Source: Tumebacillus_A lipolyticus
GTDB lineage: Bacteria; Bacillota; Bacilli; Tumebacillales; Tumebacillaceae
Direction of reading: 5' to 3'
DNA: 64,000 nt
Assembly (NCBI RefSeq): GCF_042682745.1
Contig: NZ_JBHUIO010000005.1
Location: forward strand, 682,001 to 746,000
The number at the start of each line of letters is the position of its first letter. The stretch's first letter is position 1. Below the pieces are notes generated by a model. That model saw only the letters and a program-made list of their open reading frames with translations, did no database searches and was not told the origin of the DNA. Below are positions 51,301 through 58,709 of this stretch, piece after piece. Both the position numbers and the translations under genes were made by a program.

Positions 51301-54300
51301 TCAACAAGCAGAGGGTTTGAACCTTTAACCAACTGGTCCACAATTTCTGTTCGCACGGGATGCTGCTCATGGTCCATCTCCACAAAGGAGTCAATTGACA
51401 ACTCTCCTTTTTGTATGAGTGCGTGCAAGACTTCGTGTGGGTACACCTGTAGATTCTGCAATTCCTTAGGCACTGTTCCCTTTCCCAACCATTCTGTTGC
51501 AAAGGAATCCTTTACCAACCATGCCTTGTAATGTTCTGCAGTTTTCCACAATGACTCTTCGTGAAGAAAGGTGTCTCCCAATTGGTGACCAATAGGTTCC
51601 AGCAACTCGGTCAACTTGACCGGAAGCCGATTCAGTTCGGTGAGCACTTTATTTCGTGTCATCTCCACAGAAGGCTGATGATGATTGAGCCTGTTTATTT
51701 CATCCAACACTGAGGGAATCAAATCTGGAGATACATAAATGACAGAAAACGCTTGTTTCAACAAGTCGAACAATTGAAGAGCATGCGACGTCAAACAGGC
51801 TGTGTAGTCCATTTTGATTTGATCACCCTGGTACTCTGACAGTCCCTTCCCGTATTTCGCTCCAAAGGCCAGCGGGATTATGGGACGCCGCTTGCCTTGG
51901 TGATGGCAGTTCTTCCTCCAAGTTTGATAGAACCACCCGCCAAGATTGCTTTTTTGGGCATCCGTCACAATATGCAGAGGAATTTTTCCCTTGGACAACA
52001 TATCTTGCAACTCTTGCTCTTGCTCTTGCCACTGCTTGTTAATTTCCATTAGATCATCAAAGTCAACAAGTCGCATGTTCTGACTGTCAGGAAACCTCCT
52101 ACGAATCTCTAGCAGAAATTCACTGGCTTCATCATCATGATTTGTAGCATGTCCAATTTGCATCGCATGGAGGTAAAGATGCTCTTTCTCTGGATATTTC
52201 TCAACCGCTTTCTTCGCATAACGGAATGCTTGTTCAGGTTGCGTGTGCTTGAGAAAATCAGACAACAACACATATACCTGTGCATTGTCGAACCCTCTCT
52301 CTAATCCAGAAAGGAGGGCAGTCTGTGCTCCCAGTTGATCCCCTAGGCTTTGATAGAGTTGCACACGAGTCATCAATAACCCTATCGTGGGAGCTATTTC
52401 CCATAGCAAGTTCGCGCTCTGCAAAGCTTCTCGATTTTGGCTAAGGCCCCAAAGGGCATTCACTTCCAAGCGCTTCGAGTAATGGCTCAGCTCTCCTTCC
52501 GGATACAGGTTTTCGTAACGTCGTAGAGTGGCAAGACAGTCTTGCAACTTGTCTGCCTTCAACAAAGCATCGGCCAACTTTTCTACCACACCAGCGTCGG
52601 GGTATCGTTGCAGCTTTTGCTCCAAGAGAGGGATCAAACGCTCCCACTCCTGAAAATGCACAAGCAGCGAAGTCAAATTTTCATAATCAGCCGGAAGTCC
52701 GCGCAAGTCGACCAGTTCTTGAGCTTGCATCACGGCCTCATCTAATCGGCCTTGCTTCGTAAGCAAAATGAGTCGGATCAACCCCTTTTGCAGATGATCC
52801 AGTTCGCCTGCATTTTCTACCACCTGATAAGCTGAACTCCAATTGCCTTGGCTAGCTATCGTCAGAACCGTGAGACGAATCCACTCCTCTTGCCCCCCGT
52901 TTTTGTAGAAATCAGCCTTGTGATCCTCCAACATGTCAGCTGCCTGTTGGATCTCCCCTCGCTGAAACTTCCATTCAATGAAAGGTCCCAGCAAGCCGCT
53001 CTCTGCTGTCCCCTGATCAATCATCTTTTGAACAGGTTGAAGATGATCGCTTGGATCTAGATCGAACCCATGACTGAGAGCAAATCGAAACATTTCTTGA
53101 CGAGTCGGATTATCCCGAAGAAAGTCCAGTGTTAGTTTCTCCACACTTGAACGCCTTTTCGGCAACAACACGGCTGTGAGGATCCATGCAAGTTTGGCAT
53201 TCTCGATCAGTTCAGGAATCTCCAGGGTATCGGCATATATCTGTGCCTGAGCGAAAAACTCGAGGGCATTATTTAGATGCAATATCTGTTCAGCGGTGGG
53301 GATAAAGAGTTGTTGGTAGGCTACTAGTGGAAAGAGATTACCTCTGTGTTGTTGGTATTGCTCTGGAAAACCTCTCCAGTACTCAATGTAACCGGCCGTG
53401 AGAAAATACCGTGGGTACTTTTGGTCCGTCCTCATGAGCCTCATGCTCTCCCGTAAAGCCCGGTCAAATTGTCCTGCCGCAAGAAAGCAAAGTGCCAATT
53501 GGTTCCGTACCTCTGGGGATATCTCACAGTTGCATCGCTGAATCAATTGGTCAGCCTCGCCTGCTCTTTTGAATTTTCGCAAGAGAACTAATGCATTGGT
53601 GAGAACCTCCTCCTTATTCAAAGGCTCTAACATCTGTAGAGCTTCATCAAATTGTGCTTGTTTACTCAAAACGAGTGATTGGTAGATACGGTCATCAATG
53701 GTAGGATCTAACAATTTCGCTTGGGCTGCATAATTTGCGGCAACTTCGATGTCATGACCATCTTCCAGGACCCAGATTGCAACTTGTAAGTTATACTTTG
53801 CTCGAATATTTTGAGGAATATCTCGTTCTCGTTCTTTTAGATAACCTCGGAGCTTTTCAGCTGCACTTGTTCGATCGCCAAGATGTCTCCTATGCAGCAT
53901 CTCCTTTAATCGACCTTCAAAAAGCTCCTCAGCATTATTTGATTCCGCATGAAATTGACCAATGTTAACAGTAATTTGGTTGTGATTGCTGATAGTAATA
54001 GGTGTTTGTATGATCGAACCCGACACAATTGGTAAAGAAAATGGAGTAACTCCCCCATCTGCTTCAAACCAATCTTCTGTAGTCATTTCCAAAAGAAATC
54101 TTAGATACTCAGCATTGTGAAAATTACGGGAAAGGACTTCACTACGAACCTTTTCGATAAAAGATCGTAACTTGACCCCGTCTTCATCAAACGAGTCGGT
54201 GGTACCTTGTTGCTCAGGAAGATAGATATATACCTTGCTTTTGAGGCCAAGCGTTTTGGCTTTCTCGTACTCCAATTCCGTGATCGAAAACTCATGTCCG

Positions 54301-54521
54301 TTAGGAATCGAACCATAACGATCCCCAATGATCAAAAGATAATGGTCGCATTTCTCCAAACGTTGATAACACGCTTCGAGTATCGTTGTGTCTGCAGTTG
54401 GAAAGTCTTCCATAGTCTCGATAGTTGCTCGTCGCCTCATTGAATCATATGCCACCTGCCGAAACTCGATCAAATTACTGTAGGTCCCGCCTATAAATAT
54501 GTGTGGCGTGTTCCGTAGCAT
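48318..54521 (-). CDS. Giant DUF4062-TPR protein, candidate defence effector
   Basis: 2067 residues from ATG 54521 behind AAGGAGGGAG. Residues ~5-110 match the TIR-like DUF4062 domain (HIFIGGTYSNLIEFRQVAYDS, MEDFPTADTTILEACYQRL, YLLIIGDRYGS, ITELEYEKA). About 650 residues of helical TPR-type repeats follow (~200-850). Around 900-930 (MDYTACLTSHALQLFDLLKQ ... SPDLIPSVLDE) and 1070-1110 are segments that look like PIN-type nuclease folds. The remaining ~900 residues are helical, HEAT/TPR-like. The size and layout resemble STAND-like or TPR-effector immunity proteins, but no NTPase is visible. It is transcribed separately from the TIR-caspase pair, whose terminator lies just upstream. Confidence 0.8.
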   Translation of the reverse strand: MLRNTPHIFIGGTYSNLIEFRQVAYDSMRRRATIETMEDFPTADTTILEACYQRLEKCDHYLLIIGDRYGSIPNGHEFSITELEYEKAKTLGLKSKVYIYLPEQQGTTDSFDEDGVKLRSFIEKVRSEVLSRNFHNAEYLRFLLEMTTEDWFEADGGVTPFSLPIVSGSIIQTPITISNHNQITVNIGQFHAESNNAEELFEGRLKEMLHRRHLGDRTSAAEKLRGYLKERERDIPQNIRAKYNLQVAIWVLEDGHDIEVAANYAAQAKLLDPTIDDRIYQSLVLSKQAQFDEALQMLEPLNKEEVLTNALVLLRKFKRAGEADQLIQRCNCEISPEVRNQLALCFLAAGQFDRALRESMRLMRTDQKYPRYFLTAGYIEYWRGFPEQYQQHRGNLFPLVAYQQLFIPTAEQILHLNNALEFFAQAQIYADTLEIPELIENAKLAWILTAVLLPKRRSSVEKLTLDFLRDNPTRQEMFRFALSHGFDLDPSDHLQPVQKMIDQGTAESGLLGPFIEWKFQRGEIQQAADMLEDHKADFYKNGGQEEWIRLTVLTIASQGNWSSAYQVVENAGELDHLQKGLIRLILLTKQGRLDEAVMQAQELVDLRGLPADYENLTSLLVHFQEWERLIPLLEQKLQRYPDAGVVEKLADALLKADKLQDCLATLRRYENLYPEGELSHYSKRLEVNALWGLSQNREALQSANLLWEIAPTIGLLMTRVQLYQSLGDQLGAQTALLSGLERGFDNAQVYVLLSDFLKHTQPEQAFRYAKKAVEKYPEKEHLYLHAMQIGHATNHDDEASEFLLEIRRRFPDSQNMRLVDFDDLMEINKQWQEQEQELQDMLSKGKIPLHIVTDAQKSNLGGWFYQTWRKNCHHQGKRRPIIPLAFGAKYGKGLSEYQGDQIKMDYTACLTSHALQLFDLLKQAFSVIYVSPDLIPSVLDEINRLNHHQPSVEMTRNKVLTELNRLPVKLTELLEPIGHQLGDTFLHEESLWKTAEHYKAWLVKDSFATEWLGKGTVPKELQNLQVYPHEVLHALIQKGELSIDSFVEMDHEQHPVRTEIVDQLVKGSNPLLVDMLFLQEMAEHDWLEQLTDHFDVLVPTRVKQALEDEQEHTNIQRETIQWLEGLVEKLRNLLAEEKLHYLRSSKRESEDERLTGQMRDILEEHEGEILPIWCDERCLNSYVAGSSSQAPLVNVFDVLSFLENRGFLTGPQHVEKLNKLYRSHVQYRVPPAFYVQRLLMQSRVDHPTGNLIENRNLLTLRYSLDSAIGGCSFLGSECLPHYLIPERVGYIKLLQDEALEVLRLLWKDYDADTDFVETYARSEWVLRVMFEVNADLPDTVGMDFSVERLIAQNDVQLVLRSLRFSEKNRQAYLDWLYPRLLYRWNSHPQLRCRFIEEYVNLSSIIFEQPSQILRTVLLRFTSNLPEELAGDLLKQFGFSPRRTLHVENLTIPHEKWELMVNRSLERGHDVTGEEHHAGHTLAVTFHEGQNLATQFIQLHTPSFESKIPVLYEELTHPNPTMRLRWLMKASPYLYLTDDHLDRVRSQLGLEGDVSKVVEELQFRLSVSHQFYFLQVLQELLDGHEVYFPSKPEMFRNWLPIPDDEWTSDTWYGMYRSMSESRGARDMLSVCSAMPMGGDSQFSRLVQRMVSEQVLPEHLVRKWCRETLSSSRNPIQLQNILRYLVLDLQDEEKEVFQEVMEKMLNVESGDFRSDKIWFDMYLAMLKYADCHLATVHEYQLSSETHRSLWAYLYADRMVHLFAQDIHPSLEEVEKLSQKLREINKQVLVQHPILMGIKAYPLDVAHPRSASMWRTVVGGALGVLEENPIKHERLLAVLRDMRTKFFEQRLSLPGIEEVFLTFARVNNPLSSPYARNNMSRLQDILQMWGVDQEEVWFDPNQIAKQVLMVTGENGEMSDLVPTLLRILSRSRIDDELVPAVLHGLERYRISLHRTDDTFLVKGVIIADAIAALPEEDRAVWQTILVEDLADVVKESEEKWKWIIMILAQLSQTESTEKSSAMFLDFLKQLLVRIPYLWESDLTKHVLLQLPYSMPLRFMGKIQGMIKELP

Positions 54522-54740
54522 GATCTCCCTCCTTCCGACATTACATAGTTGGGTTCATAAAATCGGGTGAAAACACTTCTTTGTTCACAATCTAGTATAC
54601 TGCAATTCTTTTAATCATGTTATCACGGAAAAGTTGCGTGCATTGATATTTCATTTTTCAAGTGACACTCCTCCGCTTTCTTATTCTCCATCTTTCTGGG
54701 TAAAGGTTAATTAACTTGTATTCAACATCAATAGGTGCAT

Positions 54741-54777
54741 ATGTAAAAAGAGAGCGAGTTACCTCACTCTCTTTTTA
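54741..54777 (-). terminator. Terminator after caspase gene
   Basis: On the minus strand AAAAAGAGAGTGAG-GTAA-CTCGCTCTCTTTTT, two bases after the caspase stop. It separates the TIR-caspase operon from the giant gene, whose promoter must lie in 54522-54740. Confidence 0.85.
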
Positions 54778-54778
54778 C

Positions 54779-55732
54779 TTAAATTTTATTTTCCTTAACC
54801 AATCTCCAGTACTGATATCCTAGAGCGGTCAACCGACATCCTTTTGAATTCATTGCAGCGAAATACATGTGTTCTTCGTCTACAGGGACAACAAGACCTA
54901 CCGACTCCATTTTTTGTAAATCCTTAAATATCTTTACGTTTTCTTCCACGTGACCCTCTTCAGTAAATTCATAGGTTGGGTCCAAAGGAATATGGTGTTC
55001 TGGGCTTGGAAAATAATTAGTGATCTCACGCAAAACCTCAAGGCTGATTGGTGGTTTTACTCGTCTTAATTGGACAAAGCGACTAACATTGGTTTTGAAA
55101 ATCGGTCGTTGATCCCATGCGCCCAATGCTTCATCAACGTACGAGTAGAGACTACCTGGGGTGATATACCCTCTCAAATCAGCAGCTCCCCCATCTAACG
55201 CATCAATCAGCAATGAAGTAAATACCCCAGACCCACCTCTTTCCATCGCAACTTCAGAACTTTTAGAAGCTGTCAGTATAGTCAAGCCATCACTTAATTG
55301 TGCTAACCTACCTTCTGCCAACGCCGGAGAACCGAATGCTCCTGAATGACAACAATCAAAGATAATGACTTTATTTTTTGCATTCGAATTGTTTGCAAAT
55401 ATTAGGATATCGTCCATTGATATCCCCTCATCGTAACGGCTGTAGTCACTTGTTACGATGTACCCCCCCGTTGAGTTGACTAGGCCATGGCCTGAAAAGT
55501 ATAGCAGGGCTACCTCTGAGTCACCTTGGAAGAGAGCTTCGATTTGTTCCTTTAGCTCAGCTTTCTTAAGCTGATCACCACGATGATCGGATACTAGCAG
55601 TTTTACATCGAAATTAGGTGAGCCGTCACCGTTCTTTCGAAGGACCCCTTGCATATTAACTGCATCGTTCACACAACCGTACAACGGTGCTGTAGGGTAA
55701 TTATTTATACCAACAACCAACGCTTTGCGCAT
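54779..55732 (-). CDS. Caspase-like (C14) protease
   Basis: 317 residues behind AGGAGGGG. The caspase/metacaspase fold is plain: MRKALVVGINNYPTAPLYGCVNDA, then ALLYFSGHG (catalytic His82) and VIIFDCCHSGAFG (catalytic Cys128), with LTILTASKSSEVA and GVFTSLLIDAL downstream. Residues ~230-317 form an added winged-helix-like C-terminal domain (LEVLREITNYFPSPEHH ... LTALGYQYWRLV), a likely signal-sensing or substrate part. The gene starts 10 bases after the TIR gene stop, so they form an operon. TIR-plus-caspase pairs are known as a Thoeris variant in which a TIR-made nucleotide switches on the protease; assignment here is inference. Confidence 0.88.
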   Translation of the reverse strand: MRKALVVGINNYPTAPLYGCVNDAVNMQGVLRKNGDGSPNFDVKLLVSDHRGDQLKKAELKEQIEALFQGDSEVALLYFSGHGLVNSTGGYIVTSDYSRYDEGISMDDILIFANNSNAKNKVIIFDCCHSGAFGSPALAEGRLAQLSDGLTILTASKSSEVAMERGGSGVFTSLLIDALDGGAADLRGYITPGSLYSYVDEALGAWDQRPIFKTNVSRFVQLRRVKPPISLEVLREITNYFPSPEHHIPLDPTYEFTEEGHVEENVKIFKDLQKMESVGLVVPVDEEHMYFAAMNSKGCRLTALGYQYWRLVKENKI

Positions 55733-55742
55733 AAGTCCCCTC

Positions 55743-56150
55743 CTACTTTGTCAGTTTCTCGATGCCGCTAATGATCGAATTTGTGTTCCACTTTACAATC
55801 AAATCGGCAGCATCTTTGACTACCTTGGATGTTCTTTCTGATCCAAATGGTTCGATTGCTAAAATCGGCTTTACTGTGGCAAATCCGTTTTTAGCAATAT
55901 CAATCTCATGGTTTATCCATTTACTGTACGATGCGTACACTCCAGCAAGGATAATTACAACACTGGACGGGCTGATTTGCTTTTTAATTGCTTCATACAA
56001 CTCTCTATCATTACTTGCATTGTGAATTGGATCATTTTTCGGGACAGAGTAGTTCTTGAAGTCGAAACCACCGGCATTCAGAAGTTTAACTAGACCATCA
56101 TACGTATCGGAGTAAGTCCATGAATGACTGATAAAAAGGTTCTTTGCCAT
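55743..56150 (-). CDS. TIR-like domain protein (ThsB type)
   Basis: 135 residues from ATG 56150 (AGAGGTGA eight bases upstream; the GTG at 56159 is less likely). It is a single TIR-like domain of the DUF1863/ThsB kind: LFISHSWTYSDTYDGL, FKNYSVPKNDPIHN, SSVVIILAGVYASYSKWINHEIDIAKN and KPILAIEPFGSERTS. Glu82 in NHEIDIA is placed like the catalytic Glu of NAD-consuming TIRs. As first gene of the operon with the caspase it would act as infection sensor and make the nucleotide messenger. The phage trigger is unknown. Confidence 0.85.
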   Translation of the reverse strand: MAKNLFISHSWTYSDTYDGLVKLLNAGGFDFKNYSVPKNDPIHNASNDRELYEAIKKQISPSSVVIILAGVYASYSKWINHEIDIAKNGFATVKPILAIEPFGSERTSKVVKDAADLIVKWNTNSIISGIEKLTK

Positions 56151-56337
56151 ATCGATCACCTCTAGGAATTTTGTATAGTTTTAGTTTATCACATAGAATT
56201 GATTTAGAAAATGACAAAAAAATATAATTTAAAATAAAGGTCCATTAAATATACACGTAAATTCATTTTCCGATAAACAAAATAATATATCTTGCGAGTC
56301 AGAAATATTTAGTCGTTCATCAACGATTATCTGACTT

Positions 56338-56757
56338 CGACAAACCTTCCGTCGAGAATTCCTTGATTTTGAAACACTCCTACCTTCCCGAAAGCCAGCC
56401 TTGCGATAGAGACCTTAGCCAAGACCGTTGAATCGGAAGGTAAAAAGAACGAGTTTATGAAATTCGTTTTCTTGAGCCGTCTGCTCAAGCTCCTGTAACA
56501 ACTTTTGTCCGATTCTACGGCTATTGTATGGGTTTACCGATGCCCACCCAACAAGTTCACCTTCAAACTCAGGCAATTAGAACAGAGTAACGTCCTTGCC
56601 TGGTTTCAAACCAGGATTCCATGTACGCTAAATCCTTCGGTTGGATTTCCAAAGTCGCGATACGATCTTCGATTCCTTGGTTATAGATTGCAAGGATTGA
56701 TTTCAAGTCGGTTACTCGGGCTTTGCGAACAAGTGTCAAAGTGGCCACCTCAATCAT
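56338..56757 (-). pseudogene. arsN1: arsN1-like GNAT pseudogene (copy 2)
   Basis: Minus strand. The N-terminus is present (LVRKARVTDLKSILAIYNQG, then IEDRIATLEIQPKDLAYMES and YSVLIA), after which the same extra T as in copy 1 breaks the frame. The rest of the gene (bases up to ~56338) matches copy 1 but lacks about 60 bases in the SVYFDREHRG region and carries more changes. With copy 1 it forms a direct repeat flanking the giant gene and TIR-caspase operon. Confidence 0.8.
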
Positions 56758-56894
56758 AGAAGTATAGAAATTTGACCTATAGTTATTTTTATATCGACAT
56801 CATCTCAAGGAATAGATACTTCGTGTGTTCAGCCAAAGATGCACTATTTATGTGTAGATATTTTTCAATAAAAATACCACATGAATTATAAATT

Positions 56895-56903
56895 TGTTAT
56901 AAT
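56895..56903 (+). promoter_or_regulatory. Extended -10 promoter of second RRNPP regulator
   Basis: TGTTATAAT 35 bases upstream of the ATG; identical to the element before the paralogous regulator. It lies within TTATAA-ATTTG-TTATAA, a short palindrome that might be an operator. Confidence 0.55.
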
Positions 56904-56937
56904 TGTTTTCAGTTCAATAATAATCCGGAGGCCTTTT

Positions 56938-58272
56938 ATGAAAGTAAAAGAGCATATCATCAAGATCGGTAATTATATTCGCCACTTACGAAAAGAAAAA
57001 GGGCTTTCCCAGCAGGAATTAGCCGACGGTTGCTGTTCTCAATCATTTCTAAGTCAGCTAGAGAAAGGCATCTATCCGAGCATGCCATCATTAGACATCC
57101 TTCAAGGTATTTGTAATAAACTTGGGCTATCAGTAGGCGAACTCTTTTCTCAGATTGACATTGATCGAGAGAGTTTAGAAGTCGAAGTACTCTTAGATCT
57201 CATTCAAGTACATATCCATAGAAAAGAGTTCGAACTTGCGTACGAGATAATTGAAGAACTGCAAAAACGAGAGGATCTACTTCAGGAGCAACGTCATAAG
57301 CTGGCCTTGTTATTAGCTTCTTGCCTAATAAAAACTGAGGAATATGACCAAGCCATCGAACTATTAACACAGTTACAGTTGAGCCTTGAAGAGGAGCAAC
57401 ATAGAGACGATCACATGCTTGCAGATGTCCTCAACAAGCTAGGGAATGCCTACTACTTCCAGAACAATCGGTTAAACGCCTATGCGAATTACAGGAGGGC
57501 CTTCCAGATTACTACTCTTTTTCCAAAGCCCGACCTACTGGCCGCTGACATTTCATATAACTTAGGCAATGTCTGTAAGGATCTTAGATTCGATGCTGAT
57601 GCTCGAGCTCATCTTGAGAATGCGAAGAATATCTACGAAGTCATCTCAGAAAAAGAAGGTCTGGCATCAACACTCTACTACCTCGGGATTGTCTACAAGA
57701 ATATTGGTGACCTAAGTTCAGCCTCGGAATTGTTTAAAAAGTCCCGCATCTTGTACGAATCGCTCGAGATCTACCAAATGGCTAAACTCGCGCAGCACCT
57801 CTACGCCTTCTACATCCTTTCACGTGATAACGCTCCGTTAGCCATTGATGAATTACTAAAACTGGCCGACGAACATAGAAAGGATGGCGACATATCGTAT
57901 GAAGCATTCTCATATGCAAGAGCTGCTTTTGTTTCAATTCAGCGTCAAAACTTTGGCGACGCAAGTGAACTATTGAAAAAAGCAACCGCCCTTGAATATG
58001 AGGGGAAAAAGGAAGACCCGAAGTATGCCTACCTACTTCAAGTGAGCGCCGAATATCATCTTCTGATTAAAGATATCGAACGCTCCATTGAAGATGCGTT
58101 CAAATCGGCTGATCTTTTTGGTAAGATAGAACATGATATGGAAATGGCTACTTCTCTCGAAATAGCGGTTCGAGCTTATCAAGAAAAAGGGATGTACAAA
58201 GAGGGGCTTGTCGTTTCCCAAAGGGTAATTAAAGTTTTACGCAGGTATACCGACCTTTCCTTGTTACCCTAA
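56938..58272 (+). CDS. RRNPP-type HTH-TPR regulator (paralogue)
   Basis: 444 residues from ATG 56938, preceded by CGGAGG; the longer frame to 56881 has no ribosome site and spans the promoter. HTH at ~8-62 (GNYIRHLRKEKGLSQQELADG ... SFLSQLEKGIYPSMPS), then TPR units to the end (for example LASTLYYLGIVYKNIGDLSSASELFKKS). It matches the regulator at 35901-37235 along its whole length. The exported propeptide gene 17 bases downstream provides its presumed ligand. It lies inside the Tn7-like element, so it may time transfer or the defence cargo in response to cell density, which is inference. Confidence 0.85.
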   Translation: MKVKEHIIKIGNYIRHLRKEKGLSQQELADGCCSQSFLSQLEKGIYPSMPSLDILQGICNKLGLSVGELFSQIDIDRESLEVEVLLDLIQVHIHRKEFELAYEIIEELQKREDLLQEQRHKLALLLASCLIKTEEYDQAIELLTQLQLSLEEEQHRDDHMLADVLNKLGNAYYFQNNRLNAYANYRRAFQITTLFPKPDLLAADISYNLGNVCKDLRFDADARAHLENAKNIYEVISEKEGLASTLYYLGIVYKNIGDLSSASELFKKSRILYESLEIYQMAKLAQHLYAFYILSRDNAPLAIDELLKLADEHRKDGDISYEAFSYARAAFVSIQRQNFGDASELLKKATALEYEGKKEDPKYAYLLQVSAEYHLLIKDIERSIEDAFKSADLFGKIEHDMEMATSLEIAVRAYQEKGMYKEGLVVSQRVIKVLRRYTDLSLLP

Positions 58273-58289
58273 CTCTTGGAGGTTGAAAA

Positions 58290-58493
58290 ATGAAAAAACC
58301 GCTTGCTATTGCTTTTGCTTTATCACTGCTCATTTTTTCTTCTCCGTCAGATATCAATGGTAGTACCGAAAGCACGGGTCAACACCTCATAAGTCTGGCC
58401 TACGATCCCGGTCCTGGCCCTCGCGGAATCATTCTTGCCTATGACGCTGGTTTTCACCCGAACGGAGCTTTTGTTGGAAATTATGTCGTCTAA
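58290..58493 (+). CDS. RRNPP signalling propeptide with two pheromone-like repeats
   Basis: 67 residues; TTGGAGG precedes the ATG. Signal peptide MKKPLAIAFALSLLIFSS, spacer, then two imperfect repeats, LAYDPGPGPRG and LAYDAGFHPNG, and a short tail. The shared LAYDxGxxPxG pattern looks like two pheromone copies in one precursor, as seen in some PapR/Phr-like genes. The first repeat shares DPGP with the propeptide at 35726-35884. A terminator follows directly. The mature form and its importer (an Opp system) are not in the window. Confidence 0.78.
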   Translation: MKKPLAIAFALSLLIFSSPSDINGSTESTGQHLISLAYDPGPGPRGIILAYDAGFHPNGAFVGNYVV

Positions 58494-58510
58494 TACTCGA
58501 TACAAAGAAT

Positions 58511-58546
58511 CCCCAGTCTCAATGACTGAGGGGTTTTTTGTTTTTT
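58511..58546 (+). terminator. Terminator of second regulator-propeptide operon
   Basis: CCCCAGTC-TCAAT-GACTGAGGGG followed by TTTTTTGTTTTTT. Confidence 0.85.
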
Positions 58547-58632
58547 CAAGACATTATTCCCATATAGTTTTTATCATTTTTATTAAATATTTATTGATAT
58601 TATGCATTGCCTTAAAATGAGTATACCTAAGA

Positions 58633-58680
58633 TCATTCTTCTTGTATAAGAAGTCGACTTATACACAAGGGAAGATGATT
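58633..58680. promoter_or_regulatory. Long inverted repeat upstream of third HTH-TPR gene
   Basis: GTATAAG (58644-58650) and CTTATAC (58658-58664) are perfect arms around AAGTCGA, extended imperfectly to ATCAT...ATGAT. It lies 30-80 bases before the start codon: candidate operator for autoregulation or an mRNA hairpin. Confidence 0.5.
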
Positions 58681-58709
58681 TATCAAGTTGAGACGAGGAG
58701 GCTGTAATC

